DNA of 44,109 nucleotides from Gammaproteobacteria bacterium (GTDB lineage: Bacteria; Pseudomonadota; Gammaproteobacteria; JAKEHO01), in assembly GCA_027296625.1 (NCBI GenBank), contig JAPUIX010000056.1, positions 1-44,109 of the forward strand, given 5' to 3'. Below, one piece after another: positions 1-8,139 of this stretch; position 1 is the stretch's first letter; every line of letters starts with the position of its first letter. The position numbers and the translations under genes were made by a program. A model generated the notes under the pieces. That model made no database searches, had not been told where the DNA came from, and worked only from the letters and a program-made list of their open reading frames with translations.

Positions 1-333
1 TTCCAAGATGACCTGCTGCGCAAGCAGTGTCTCAGTGAAATCCTCACGGCGAATAGCATCCTGAATCAATTTCCGGTACTGCTCAATCGGAGCGAATCCT
101 GGAGAACGATTGATGCCGCGGGGAGCAAGCCATGTGATAGCCTTTTGAAATACTTGTGCGTGGAGGCCTTCCTGGCGCGCCTGCGCAGAAAGAAAACGAC
201 GCACGCTTGCATCTGAAGTAATAGCCTCTTGTTGGGCCGCGCAATCGTGAGCTAACCGCTCACCGAGCATTAGAAAACTGAAGAGACGGGCAATTTGCCT
301 ATTTTGGTCAGGAAGGACCAACAACGAGATCAC
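1..333 (-). CDS. ferritin-like protein, partial (3' end outside window)
   Basis: An open minus-strand frame runs from a GTG at 331-333 to the window edge, giving 111 residues. The GTG overlaps the TGA of the DUF547 gene by 4 bases (GTGA), so the two are probably translationally coupled. The protein looks helical. It has a glutamate in GERLAHDC (about residues 24-31) and an E-x2-H motif in QEGLHAQVF (about 58-66), the spacing expected of a ferritin-like di-iron four-helix bundle. The second half of the bundle would lie outside the window, so a complete metal site cannot be confirmed. Family assignment is inference from these motifs; substrate and role are unknown. Confidence 0.6.
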   Translation of the reverse strand, partial: MISLLVLPDQNRQIARLFSFLMLGERLAHDCAAQQEAITSDASVRRFLSAQARQEGLHAQVFQKAITWLAPRGINRSPGFAPIEQYRKLIQDAIRREDFTETLLAQQVILE

Positions 334-1226
334 CCGTTAGGTGGGGTGCCATTTAAGCGCCAATCATAATCCAGAAATTTCACCCGATAAAGTCCGCTTT
401 CTAACTCCTGCGCCAGTTTTGGGTCGTCTACGTAGCGCGCTAAATACGCTTGCACCGAACCAGCGTCGCGCTTGAAGTCGCTCTCAAACCAGTCAAATAT
501 CTTCGACAGATACGCCACCTTTTGTTCACGGTCGAAACGATTTCGCGTTGAGTCATTGATAAACTCCTTTGCGTTTTGCTCTAGCTGCATTTCCAATAGG
601 TCAATCGAAAAGGCTTCAGAACGCAATTTTGGGCACGAAGACGAAGCACACACGATAGTAAAGTGAATGCGCGAATCTTTTAATGGTATCAGTATTCCAT
701 GCTCTAAATAATAAAGATCGACCTCTGCTCCGCCGACCTTATACTTCTGCATTTTAAAAAAGCGAACCCTGCCAAAAAATGTACTTGGAGAGTATCCATC
801 CAGGATGCCTTTGATAACCAGGGCATTGTATGCATTTATCCAGAATGCCAGCTCTTCTTTGTGCATCGTTAACTGATCAAGATTAGCATGGCTAAGTTGA
901 TTGATATAATCAGTAAAATGCGGATCGACAGCAATAGCTGGATAATCGACTATTCCATCCACGACATGAATACGCAGTACCTGATCGAACGCTTGGTGTG
1001 AAAAATACCCTGTGGCCACCGCGGTCGGCGAGGGATCCTGAACGGAGGCATAGTGCTCCACTGATAAACGCTGCGCTTGTGACTGTTGCGTGGCGTATCT
1101 CTCCAAATGCAGGGTTTCAGCAAGCGTCACGGCCCCAGCAGTAAGCGATAGTACCGATACCGCGGTTCCAAGTGCCAACGTAGTCCACCGAATGATCAGC
1201 ACTGGCATATTTCCTAACTGGTTCAC
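330..1226 (-). CDS. DUF547 domain-containing protein
   Basis: A 298-residue protein with a hydrophobic N-terminal segment (about residues 10-35) that should act as a signal anchor or signal peptide. The rest matches the DUF547 family: a VDYPAI-like opening (about 93-98), the WINAYNALVIKG block (about 129-140) and a CASSSCPKLR block (about 193-202). The function of DUF547 is not established; the two cysteines and the conserved Asn and Trp may form an active or binding site. The GTG start at 1226 could instead be the ATG at 1208, which has an AGGA just upstream. The gene sits upstream of, and overlaps by 4 bases, the ferritin-like gene. Confidence 0.85.
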   Translation of the reverse strand: MNQLGNMPVLIIRWTTLALGTAVSVLSLTAGAVTLAETLHLERYATQQSQAQRLSVEHYASVQDPSPTAVATGYFSHQAFDQVLRIHVVDGIVDYPAIAVDPHFTDYINQLSHANLDQLTMHKEELAFWINAYNALVIKGILDGYSPSTFFGRVRFFKMQKYKVGGAEVDLYYLEHGILIPLKDSRIHFTIVCASSSCPKLRSEAFSIDLLEMQLEQNAKEFINDSTRNRFDREQKVAYLSKIFDWFESDFKRDAGSVQAYLARYVDDPKLAQELESGLYRVKFLDYDWRLNGTPPNG

Positions 1227-1256
1227 CGTGCGGGAGGCATATAAGCCACGCTACCA

Positions 1257-1805
1257 TTAATCCTCATCAGATGCAGAATTCCATGGCTTTAAGCGAGGGA
1301 TCCAACGAGAAACATTTTTTTTGTAATTTAAATAATCATTACCAAACCTGCGGACAAGATCGCGTTCTTCAACCAACGGAATGTAAATAGCATTTAAAAT
1401 AAAAAAGAGCAGGAACCAGTAGATCAAGGGCAGCGACCCAAGGATTAGTGCCTCACCCAATAAGATCGCAAGAACACCACTGATCATAGGATTTCGAACA
1501 TATCGATATGGCCCTCGAACGACAAGCATTCGTGTTGGATCCCACGGTGCGAGGGTGCCCTCGCCAACCGTCGCAAATAAAGAAATAGTCTTAATCTTTT
1601 GAAAGAAACCAAGCCCTATGAGTATGCACCCGAACAACGTCGGCAGCAGATCGTATGGACGTGCTAGGCCCCAGCCGAATTCGATTTCGCCTGTTAGTAA
1701 AATTATCGCGCCAGGAACGGCGATTGTGACGATCCCCGGAAGCAAGAGAATAGCCCAAAGGTGTTTCCACACGCCCATGGGAACTGCACCCACGTATTCA
1801 GTCAA
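1257..1805 (-). CDS. isoprenylcysteine carboxyl methyltransferase-like membrane protein
   Basis: A 182-residue integral membrane protein with about four hydrophobic segments. The block GPYRYVRNPMISG (about residues 98-110) followed by EERDL and a FGNDYLNYKKNV segment (about 146-165) is the SAM-binding signature of the ICMT / phospholipid methyltransferase family. Bacterial members methylate varied small or lipid substrates, and the substrate here cannot be read from sequence. The frame starts at a TTG three bases after the stop of the Sel1 gene, suggesting coupling; the ATG at 1778 (residue 10) is an alternative start that keeps the first membrane segment. Confidence 0.8.
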   Translation of the reverse strand: MTEYVGAVPMGVWKHLWAILLLPGIVTIAVPGAIILLTGEIEFGWGLARPYDLLPTLFGCILIGLGFFQKIKTISLFATVGEGTLAPWDPTRMLVVRGPYRYVRNPMISGVLAILLGEALILGSLPLIYWFLLFFILNAIYIPLVEERDLVRRFGNDYLNYKKNVSRWIPRLKPWNSASDED

Positions 1806-1808
1806 CTG

Positions 1809-2333
1809 TCACCCACCGTGCGAGATATACTGCTGCACAAGCGCCCTCGCCTTCATCTGCTGATTCGGCGTTAACTTACCTGTCAGCGATTGAATGTAGA
1901 TTCCGGCCCTCCTATTGCCCTGCTTCTCAGAGGCGTAATACCAAGCATACGCCTTCAAATAGTCCTGAGGAACCCCGAGTCCTTCATGATACATCGTGCC
2001 AAGGTTGCGCTGGGCGTTTGCATTGCCATGCATCGCCGCGATCGTGTACCACTTAACCGCCGTCCCATAGTCCCGGGATACACCCAAACCAAGGTAATAC
2101 ATCATGCCCAGATAGTTTTGAGCATTAACATCTCCGTTTTCGGCCATCGGCCGCCATAGCTGGCAAGCAGTCTGATAATCTCCGTGCTCAAACGCAGACA
2201 ATGGATCATCATCTTGGGCACAGCCCGCAACCATAAACGCAACAAGTCCACCAAGAATCCAGATTGTGTTGAGGCGCTTGCCGTAGGCAGCCTGATTGTG
2301 ATCCGATCTAAACAAATGGCAATTCCAACTCAC
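1809..2333 (-). CDS. Sel1-repeat lipoprotein
   Basis: A small secreted protein with a hydrophobic stretch ending in the lipobox VAGC, so the mature protein should be lipidated and held in the periplasm or outer membrane. It carries at least two Sel1-type TPR repeats, seen as LGMMYYLGLGVSRDY and LGTMYHEGLGVPQDY, each followed by an A-x-x-WY helix. Sel1 repeats are protein-interaction scaffolds; the partner is unknown. The start is uncertain: there is no ATG before the signal sequence. The GTG at 2333 (used here) and the TTG at 2315 are both possible, and the frame stays open into the cysQ coding region up to a TTG at 2423. Confidence 0.75.
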   Translation of the reverse strand: MSWNCHLFRSDHNQAAYGKRLNTIWILGGLVAFMVAGCAQDDDPLSAFEHGDYQTACQLWRPMAENGDVNAQNYLGMMYYLGLGVSRDYGTAVKWYTIAAMHGNANAQRNLGTMYHEGLGVPQDYLKAYAWYYASEKQGNRRAGIYIQSLTGKLTPNQQMKARALVQQYISHGG

Positions 2334-2376
2334 GGAATTAATAAAAAAGATGCCATCCCTACTGTCTCCCTTGCCC

Positions 2377-3198
2377 TCAAGGCAAGTACTTGCACCAGTC
2401 CCTCGAACTGTCGGCAAAGACAAGAAACTCCGGATTAAGCAGCGAAGCTTTTGTATTGTAGCGCAAGGGCTTCAAATGCATATCTGTCACGTGTCCACCT
2501 GCCTCTTCTACTACGCACTGGCTTGCTGCTGTGTCCCACTCCGACGTAGGACCAAATCGTGGCGAAACATCCACTCGACCTTCAGCAACGAGGCATGATT
2601 TCAGCGCACTACCAATCGCGATGTAGTCCACATCATCCAAATTGGCAACAAATGTCGTTTGTCTCTCATTACCATGCGAGCGGCTAACGGCCACAGTAAG
2701 CCGTCCCGTGAAATTACGGCGGACCTGGATCTGGACGGGCGCCTCGTCAGGCAGCTGCTTGCAGGCGCCATTGCCTATCGTTGCAAAATAACAAACACCC
2801 GTTACAGGTACATAGACGACACCGAGTACGGGGGAGTGATTATCAATAAGTGCAATATTGACCGTAAATTCCCCATTTCGTTTGATAAACTCCCGCGTCC
2901 CATCAAGCGGATCAACCAACCAGTAGCGGGACCATTGTTTGCGCTCGGCAAATGGAATATCCGTGGATTCTTCTGATAGAAGAGGAATTGTTGGTGTGAG
3001 ATCAGAGAGCCCCTTAGCGATTATATCGTGGGCGGCCATATCGGCTGCAGTCAGCGGAGATCGGTCTTCCTTCTCAAGCACCGAGAAGTCAGTTTCATAT
3101 ATCTCGATGATCCGCACACCGGCCTTGGCCGCCAGGGCAATGACCGACTCACACAGTTCCTGTGGATCCTCATCCATTTCGCTCACATGGATACTCAT
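2377..3198 (-). CDS. cysQ: 3'(2'),5'-bisphosphate nucleotidase CysQ
   Basis: A 273-residue member of the inositol monophosphatase-like, Mg-dependent, lithium-sensitive phosphatase family. The metal-binding signatures are visible: SEES (about residues 75-78), DPLDGTREF (about 96-104) and EWDTAASQCVVEEAGG (about 220-235). The REF after DPLDGT is typical of CysQ rather than SuhB. It should convert 3'-phosphoadenosine 5'-phosphate to AMP and phosphate, clearing a by-product of sulfate assimilation. It lies 27 bp downstream of trmB on the same strand. No sulfate-assimilation genes are in the window to support the role further. Confidence 0.9.
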   Translation of the reverse strand: MSIHVSEMDEDPQELCESVIALAAKAGVRIIEIYETDFSVLEKEDRSPLTAADMAAHDIIAKGLSDLTPTIPLLSEESTDIPFAERKQWSRYWLVDPLDGTREFIKRNGEFTVNIALIDNHSPVLGVVYVPVTGVCYFATIGNGACKQLPDEAPVQIQVRRNFTGRLTVAVSRSHGNERQTTFVANLDDVDYIAIGSALKSCLVAEGRVDVSPRFGPTSEWDTAASQCVVEEAGGHVTDMHLKPLRYNTKASLLNPEFLVFADSSRDWCKYLP

Positions 3199-3225
3199 CC
3201 AAATAATGACATCAGAGTGGCTCGG

Positions 3226-3957
3226 TCAAAACGGGCCGTCTATGTGCCTATCAGAACGCGCATAAACCAAGTCCCATATCCTATGACCCAAACGATGAGC
3301 CCGTTGTTCAAACTTTGTTAGCGGGCGCCACCGCGGCCTTGGCGCAAAGGAACCTCGCCCAGCTAGATTAATGAAGCCCGGATGAGCGTCCAAAATGCCG
3401 AGTATCTCATCAGCATAGGCGTCCAGATCTGTGGCTATATATACGCGTCCGTGTGTCTTGAGTTTCTTTTCTAAAAGGGATGCAAAGGAGGCCCTGATCA
3501 TGCGGCGCTTGTGGTGGCGCTTCTTGGGCCACGGATCAGGAAAAAAGATACACACACCATCAAGGGTTTTAGTCTGAACACAATGTTCGAGAACTTCCAC
3601 CGCATCGTGGCAAACCACGCGCACGTTGGTCAATCCTTCGGCATTCAATCGGTTCAAAAGGCGACCTACGCCCGGCCGATATACTTCGATGGCCAGGTAA
3701 TCATTTTCCGGATGCTCGCGCGCCATGGTTACCGTTGCACTCCCCATACCCGATCCGATATCCAGTATGCGTGGCGCAATGCGGCCAAACAGTTTGTTAA
3801 AGTCAAATGATTTGTCCGCGGGTTCAATACCGTACACATCCCACAGATCATCAAGCGCACGACGCTGCGCTGCCGTGATACGGGAACTATTTCTGCGTAC
3901 GTAGGTTCGGACAGACCGGCGGTGATGAGGTGCCTGAGACTTGTGAGACAACGCCAT
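3226..3957 (-). CDS. trmB: tRNA (guanine-N7-)-methyltransferase TrmB
   Basis: A 243-residue class I SAM methyltransferase that makes m7G at position 46 of the tRNA variable loop. The SAM-binding loop LDIGSGMG (about residues 65-72), the acidic AIEVYRPG segment (about 89-96) and the TrmB signature FFPDPWPKKRHHKRR (about 138-152) are all present. Length is normal, with a basic N-terminal extension of about 50 residues. It follows thiG with a 76-bp gap; the order thiS-thiG-trmB is common in gammaproteobacteria such as Pseudomonas. Confidence 0.95.
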   Translation of the reverse strand: MALSHKSQAPHHRRSVRTYVRRNSSRITAAQRRALDDLWDVYGIEPADKSFDFNKLFGRIAPRILDIGSGMGSATVTMAREHPENDYLAIEVYRPGVGRLLNRLNAEGLTNVRVVCHDAVEVLEHCVQTKTLDGVCIFFPDPWPKKRHHKRRMIRASFASLLEKKLKTHGRVYIATDLDAYADEILGILDAHPGFINLAGRGSFAPRPRWRPLTKFEQRAHRLGHRIWDLVYARSDRHIDGPF

Positions 3958-4033
3958 CCACAGTCACTCTTCAGTATGTCCCTCCCTACCGTATGGCGGG
4001 ATACTTATCCGGGATGTACCTGAGTTACTGTCC

Positions 4034-4840
4034 CTATTCAAAAAAGCTTCCGTCGATTGGAGAGGATGCGCTCGCGTAGGCACGTCGTGGCATGCGGCCC
4101 GCAAGATAGGCGCAACGACCTGCTTCAATTGCTTGTTTCATCGCCGTCGCCATCAATATGGGATTCTTTGCCTGTGCAATAGCCGTGTTCATTAACACGC
4201 CATCACAGCCGAGTTCCATCGCGATGGTTGCATCGGACGCTGTCCCAACACCGGCATCCACCAAAATTGGTACTTGGGCATTTTCGACGATAGTTCTTAT
4301 ATTATACCTATTGCGGATACCAAGCCCCGAACCAATCGGCGCTGCAAGGGGCATAACAGCCACACAACCCATTTGCTCTAGTCGAATAGCACTAACCGGG
4401 TCGTCGGTTGTATATACCATTACCTTGAAGCCCTCCTCGATAAGAATCTTAGCCGCCACGAGTGTTTCGGGAATGTCTGGAAAGAGTGTCTTTTCATCGC
4501 CCAGTACTTCAAGTTTGACCAAATCGTGTCCCCCCAACAATTCACGCGCCAGCATACATGTGCGTATGGCTGTTTTAGCGTCATAGCAACCCGCGGTGTT
4601 AGGGAGGATAGTGTACTTCCCCGGTGGGAGCTCATCGAGAAGATTCGGTTGATCCGGATCCTGACCTATGTTGGTCCGACGGATCGCCACCGTCACAATC
4701 TGTGCCCCACTTGCTTCTACTGCAAGGCGAGTCTGTGTCAGATCGCGGTACTTACCTGTCCCAATCAACAGGCGAGACCGATAGGTCACGCCTTCAATAA
4801 TCAAGGGGTCGTCGGCCACTAGCGGATTATTTTCTGTCAT
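4034..4840 (-). CDS. thiG: thiazole synthase ThiG
   Basis: A 268-residue TIM-barrel enzyme that condenses 1-deoxy-D-xylulose 5-phosphate, dehydroglycine and ThiS-thiocarboxylate sulfur into the thiazole phosphate of thiamine. Conserved blocks include IGTGKY (about residues 26-31), [10 protein letters not shown] (about 79-88), [10 protein letters not shown] (about 106-115, with the expected Schiff-base lysine near 109) and [11 protein letters not shown] near the C terminus. It lies directly downstream of thiS, its sulfur donor, in the same direction. I saw no TPP riboswitch signature upstream of thiS. Confidence 0.96.
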   Translation of the reverse strand: MTENNPLVADDPLIIEGVTYRSRLLIGTGKYRDLTQTRLAVEASGAQIVTVAIRRTNIGQDPDQPNLLDELPPGKYTILPNTAGCYDAKTAIRTCMLARELLGGHDLVKLEVLGDEKTLFPDIPETLVAAKILIEEGFKVMVYTTDDPVSAIRLEQMGCVAVMPLAAPIGSGLGIRNRYNIRTIVENAQVPILVDAGVGTASDATIAMELGCDGVLMNTAIAQAKNPILMATAMKQAIEAGRCAYLAGRMPRRAYASASSPIDGSFFE

Positions 4841-4894
4841 AGACTGATATGTGGCAAGTTGAACTTAAAAAAGTATACCGTGCGGATTGGCCGT

Positions 4895-5092
4895 CTAACC
4901 ACCGCCGATGGCATGTACAATCTCGACTCGATCATTGCTCTGAAGGGAGTAGGCCTCGAACCGACTTCGCGGTACGATCTCCTCGTTGACTTCCACCGCC
5001 AATCTGCCGCTGATGTCCAATTTTTGTAGAAGATCGGCGATGGTGCATTGATCGGGCACCGTGCGCCTATCGCCATTAACGATGATTTTCAT
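4895..5092 (-). CDS. thiS: sulfur carrier protein ThiS
   Basis: A 65-residue ubiquitin-fold protein ending in IGGG, the C-terminal diglycine type tail that is adenylated and then carries a thiocarboxylate for thiazole formation. The opening MKIIVNG and the segment VEVNEEIVPRSRF are typical of ThiS. The start is the ATG at 5092. It is followed by thiG after 54 bp, forming the minimal thiS-thiG pair. The adenylating enzyme ThiF is not in the window. Confidence 0.93.
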   Translation of the reverse strand: MKIIVNGDRRTVPDQCTIADLLQKLDISGRLAVEVNEEIVPRSRFEAYSLQSNDRVEIVHAIGGG

Positions 5093-5182
5093 CGAGGCAG
5101 ACTCAATGAATTGTATTGAAAATTAGAGATGATTGCCGGACGAATAGGTGACGTCTCATTCAATCCTAAGACATCTTTTTAA

Positions 5183-6094
5183 TCAAACTAGATCGACGAC
5201 GACTCCCTCCCTGGCAATATGACACTCGATCGACGAACCACGTTCACGAACTATTTCACGACAATGTTGATGAATCGCGTCTATATCTTCATCTGTGTAG
5301 TTTGGATCGTGATGGTAAAGATAGAGATGCTGGACATTCGCATCGATCGCAAAGTTAACCGTATCAACGTAGCATGAATGGCCCCAACTGCGCTTCTTTT
5401 CATAGTCGGCCGGCGTATATTGGGCATCATGGATGAGAATATCTGCATTACTGATCAAGCCTCGTTCGATGTCACGCTCTTCTTGTTTCATCTTATCAAG
5501 TAATGCCCGCTCTTCTTCATTAAACTCCTGATAACGCTGATTAATGGACTTTTCTACAACAAAGCATTCGTTATCAGAAATATATACGACTGTTTTTCCA
5601 CAGACGCGAATTCGATAGCCATAGGTAATGCCTGGATGATGAACGTTATTATAGGTTATCGCGATGGTTCCATGTTCAATTGCGCCATCCTCCGGATCCA
5701 TATATTCGACATTGGCCATCCAGTGCTCTGTCTCTACGGGGAAGTAAGGCGCTCGCATCTGGGCGGCAAGCTGTTCCGCGATATCCTTAGTAGATTGACC
5801 CGGCCCGAAAATCTTGATGTTCCAATCCTTCATAAACGCTGGCATGAAAAATGGAAGCCCGCAGATATGATCCCAATGATAATGCGTAAGGATTAGCATG
5901 AGATTACGGACCGTGTCTTGAGCTACTATCGCATTGCCAAAGGGAATAATGCCAGTACCGGCATCACAAACAAGAATGTCATCACCTACGCGGATTTCCA
6001 CACATGAAGTGTTGCCGCCAACCTTCATATGGGATGCGAAAGGTGCTGTATAGGAACCCCTCACACCCCAAAACCGGATATAGGCGTTATCCAT
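5183..6094 (-). CDS. MBL-fold metal-dependent hydrolase
   Basis: A 303-residue metallo-beta-lactamase-fold protein. The start RFWGVRGS and the segment GGNTSCVEI resemble the PhnP / cyclic-nucleotide phosphodiesterase-like branch. The metal-binding HxHxDH motif is seen as HYHWDH (residues 71-76), and further metal ligands are expected in the VHHPG and SDNE segments. The family hydrolyses phosphodiesters or other esters; the substrate cannot be told here. Its start lies 8 bases inside the upstream response regulator gene, so the two are one transcription unit. No signal peptide is present, so it should be cytoplasmic. Confidence 0.82.
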   Translation of the reverse strand: MDNAYIRFWGVRGSYTAPFASHMKVGGNTSCVEIRVGDDILVCDAGTGIIPFGNAIVAQDTVRNLMLILTHYHWDHICGLPFFMPAFMKDWNIKIFGPGQSTKDIAEQLAAQMRAPYFPVETEHWMANVEYMDPEDGAIEHGTIAITYNNVHHPGITYGYRIRVCGKTVVYISDNECFVVEKSINQRYQEFNEEERALLDKMKQEERDIERGLISNADILIHDAQYTPADYEKKRSWGHSCYVDTVNFAIDANVQHLYLYHHDPNYTDEDIDAIHQHCREIVRERGSSIECHIAREGVVVDLV

Positions 6095-6497
6095 GTGATG
6101 AGTTATGGGCTCGTTTCATATTTGCGTTTGTGTATTTGACGATCAGATCCCTTATGGCCTGCATGCCCACGGGCTTAACCACAAATTCGAGAGCGCCCAG
6201 TTCCTTTGCCACAGATCTGTCCTGAGCATAGTCCTTGGTGCTTATGATGACCACGGGCGTTTTCCGATGGAGAGGGTTGTTCCTAAGTTGCTGCAAAAAA
6301 GTCAAGCCGTCTTTCTCAGGCATGATATTGTCCAGAAATAGCAGCTCAGGCTGAGTCGTCGCGAGATACGACATGGACTCAGCCGCCGACCCGAAGGTTT
6401 CAAGCTCAATGTTTAATGACGCACTACTGCGCTCGAACATGGATCGTACACTCCAAGTATCATCCACCACGACGACTATTGGCACGGAGTTTCCCAT
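6087..6497 (-). CDS. single-domain response regulator (CheY-like receiver)
   Basis: About 136 residues forming one receiver domain with no output domain. From the ATG at 6497, the acidic pair is at about residues 12-13 (VVDD), the phospho-acceptor aspartate at about 56 (LFLDNIMP), and the conserved lysine at about 108 (VVKPV). The frame can extend two codons to a TTG at 6503, but the ATG is more likely. The end overlaps the start of the MBL hydrolase by 8 bases. No histidine kinase gene is nearby, so the phosphate donor is unknown. Confidence 0.88.
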   Translation of the reverse strand: MGNSVPIVVVVDDTWSVRSMFERSSASLNIELETFGSAAESMSYLATTQPELLFLDNIMPEKDGLTFLQQLRNNPLHRKTPVVIISTKDYAQDRSVAKELGALEFVVKPVGMQAIRDLIVKYTNANMKRAHNSSHG

Positions 6498-6856
6498 GAT
6501 CAACTTATAGCCTTCCGTCGCACTCAGCAGCAGAGTAGCACTGAAGCGGGTTCAATAATCAACAATCAACGTATGTTAATAATTTAAAAAGGGTTTTTCT
6601 ATTTCTTCTCTGTGACCCCACATGAGGATTGGCAAACCAGTCACACCCTGCACCAGAATCGCTCGTAACATCGCAATATTACACTAAATTTTGGCGCGCG
6701 CCAGCGACGGACTGGGCGTCACGGCTCCTCTGGTGGTGTGCTTGACTGGCAAGGATCGCACCAAGAACGTAACCATTACATCATGCGCGTCGTCTCAGCT
6801 CTACGCACTCCTTTTGTTCCTAATCACCTACCCTGAATCCAGCAAATAGCCAAATT

Positions 6857-6881
6857 CGGGTAAGCACCCGCTCAATTTTTT
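6857..6881 (+). terminator. weak terminator-like hairpin
   Basis: A 5-bp stem CGGGT / ACCCG with an AAGC loop is followed by CTCAA and six T. The stem is short and the T-run is separated by five bases. No plus-strand gene is seen upstream, so this may be chance. Confidence 0.25.
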
Positions 6882-6994
6882 CCTCAGAGCGCAGCAGGCT
6901 AGAAGTCGGGAACATCACACATCGTACAGCCCGGAATGTGACAACATGGGCGTTAGCCGATAGTATGGAGGCACCAGAACTATGCGAAAGTCCG

Positions 6995-7000
6995 TATAAA
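6995..7000 (+). promoter_or_regulatory. candidate -10 box of the tRNA-Gly promoter
   Basis: TATAAA lies 12 bases before the first base of the mature tRNA, a suitable distance for a -10 element with a short 5' leader. No good -35 hexamer is visible at 16-18 bp spacing, so the call is tentative. Confidence 0.35.
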
Positions 7001-7012
7001 AGGTAGCAAAAA

Positions 7013-7086
7013 GCGGGTGTAGTTCAATGGTAGAACATCAGCTTCCCAAGCTGAGAACGTGGGTTCGATCCCCATCACCCGCTCCA
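7013..7086 (+). tRNA. glyU: tRNA-Gly(CCC)
   Basis: A full cloverleaf of 74 bases. The acceptor stem GCGGGTG pairs with CACCCGC, followed by discriminator T and an encoded CCA (7084-7086). The D arm is GTTC..GAAC. The anticodon stem TCAGC / GCTGA encloses loop TTCCCAA with anticodon CCC at 7045-7047, and the T arm carries GGTTCGATCC. It closely resembles E. coli glyU. It reads GGG glycine codons. No obvious terminator follows within 100 bases. Confidence 0.97.
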
Positions 7087-7229
7087 GCGTCGGCTGCTTA
7101 CGAATCAAGAACATGCCCAACATCAATTCGGCTTGCGGCGACTCAAACAGATTTTTTGCCTCGGGCGATTTGTCAACTGAAGCCCTACGGCAACGAGGAA
7201 AAGAGTATCTTGGACCTATTGATGCGATA

Positions 7230-7970
7230 TTAGCTGCAATACCGTGTTAGGGCACTTGAGTTTTCCTTAGGGACGAAAACAAAGTCGATAAGAGCTTTCT
7301 TATGCATTGAATTTCGCAGTAGATTGTACTTCGATACTGGAGCAAATCCCTGCTTATAGAAACAAAAACCGTCGTACTCCAGACTAATCAGATAGGAAAA
7401 CACATTGCATTCTGGATCCTGGGCATAGCCACATTCAAACAATAAGTCAGGACGATCTTCTTGCAGTATCTGTTTTCCGCCTTGAAATACGTCGTATTCA
7501 TGTCCCTCCACATCACATTTGATAAATCTTATCGGTCGAGCATCGTGATTTTGGAAGTAGCTGTCTAGTGTAGTTACCGCAACCTTGAGGCTATCAAGCT
7601 GCCCATTCGGGCGCCACTCCATGCTTGCCCCACCCCAATGGTGTTTAGGGCGAAGTAATTCTTTTTCTCCAATAACAGATGATAGGGCAATATTTGCGAT
7701 TTCTAGTTGAGTAAGCCTCAAACTATTTCTCGCTTGCTCTAGGTATGCCACTAGTTCGGGCTGAAGTTCAAAGGCGATCACAAATCCCTGAGACCCTACT
7801 TTTTTGTGCATTCAATAAGAATAGACGCCACGATTAGCACCTATGTCTACAGCGGTTTTGCCTTCTAATTCACGGCTTAAGAGAAATGATGTGCCATATG
7901 TATCGGCATATAAACGAAAACGCCACGCGCGATAAAGAAACCTTAACTTCTCAAAAAAGCTCACGTTCAT
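7230..7970 (-). pseudogene. FkbM-family methyltransferase interrupted by an in-frame TGA
   Basis: Read without interruption, the frame from the ATG at 7968-7970 to the stop at 7230 would give about 245 residues of an FkbM-type SAM methyltransferase. The SAM-binding motif VDIGANRGVYSY lies before an in-frame TGA at 7812-7814 (codon 53). The same frame continues with MHKKVGSQGFVIAFE, the expected next segment of the family, then FIKCDVEGHEYDVFQGG and LLFECG. The ATG right after the TGA would give a 193-residue protein lacking the glycine-rich SAM loop. A single base change (for example TGG to TGA) explains it. Such enzymes usually O-methylate sugars or similar groups. It is followed downstream by the tRNA on the other strand. 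Confidence 0.8.
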
Positions 7971-8139
7971 TCACCGTGAAATATGGCGACACCGAGTTAC
8001 TTAAATGCATTAATTGTATGTATAGAGCTGAACCAGTCTCTTCGCCGCTTGTCCGGTCAAAATCGTAATCATTGAAATCGCGAAGCTCCTAATCAGCTTG
8101 ACGGAAAAACAGCAGGCCACAACCCCAGCGACATAACCG

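Larger units (their letters stand above)
6498..7012. other. intergenic stretch without a recognised gene
   Basis: About 515 bases between the response regulator start and the tRNA gene. I find no convincing coding region: a plus-strand frame stays open from about 6691 to 6849 but has no good start or ribosome site. Two structural elements stand out: a perfect 12-bp palindrome at 6692-6703 and a short hairpin with a T-rich tail at 6857-6881. The tRNA promoter should lie at the right end. Confidence 0.5.

Noticed and set aside
2659-2976. Plus-strand frame of 105 codons inside cysQ
   Set aside because: It is antisense to the conserved metal-binding motifs of cysQ and has no independent support.
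5093-5182. Possible TPP riboswitch upstream of thiS
   Set aside because: The stretch on the minus strand is only about 90 bases and lacks the conserved CTGAGA and ACCTGATC-type blocks.
6691-6849. Plus-strand frame of about 52 codons from a TTG
   Set aside because: No ribosome site and no recognisable motif; such a frame is expected by chance in this gap.
6857-7086. Duplicated tRNA 3' end as an integration site
   Set aside because: The shared stretch near 6866-6873 is only about 9 bases (CACCCGCTC), the tRNA is intact, and no integrase or boundary is present.
7812-7814. TGA recoded as tryptophan or selenocysteine in the FkbM gene
   Set aside because: Other genes use TGA as a normal stop, no selenocysteine insertion structure or selenoprotein context is evident, and FkbM proteins are not selenoproteins.
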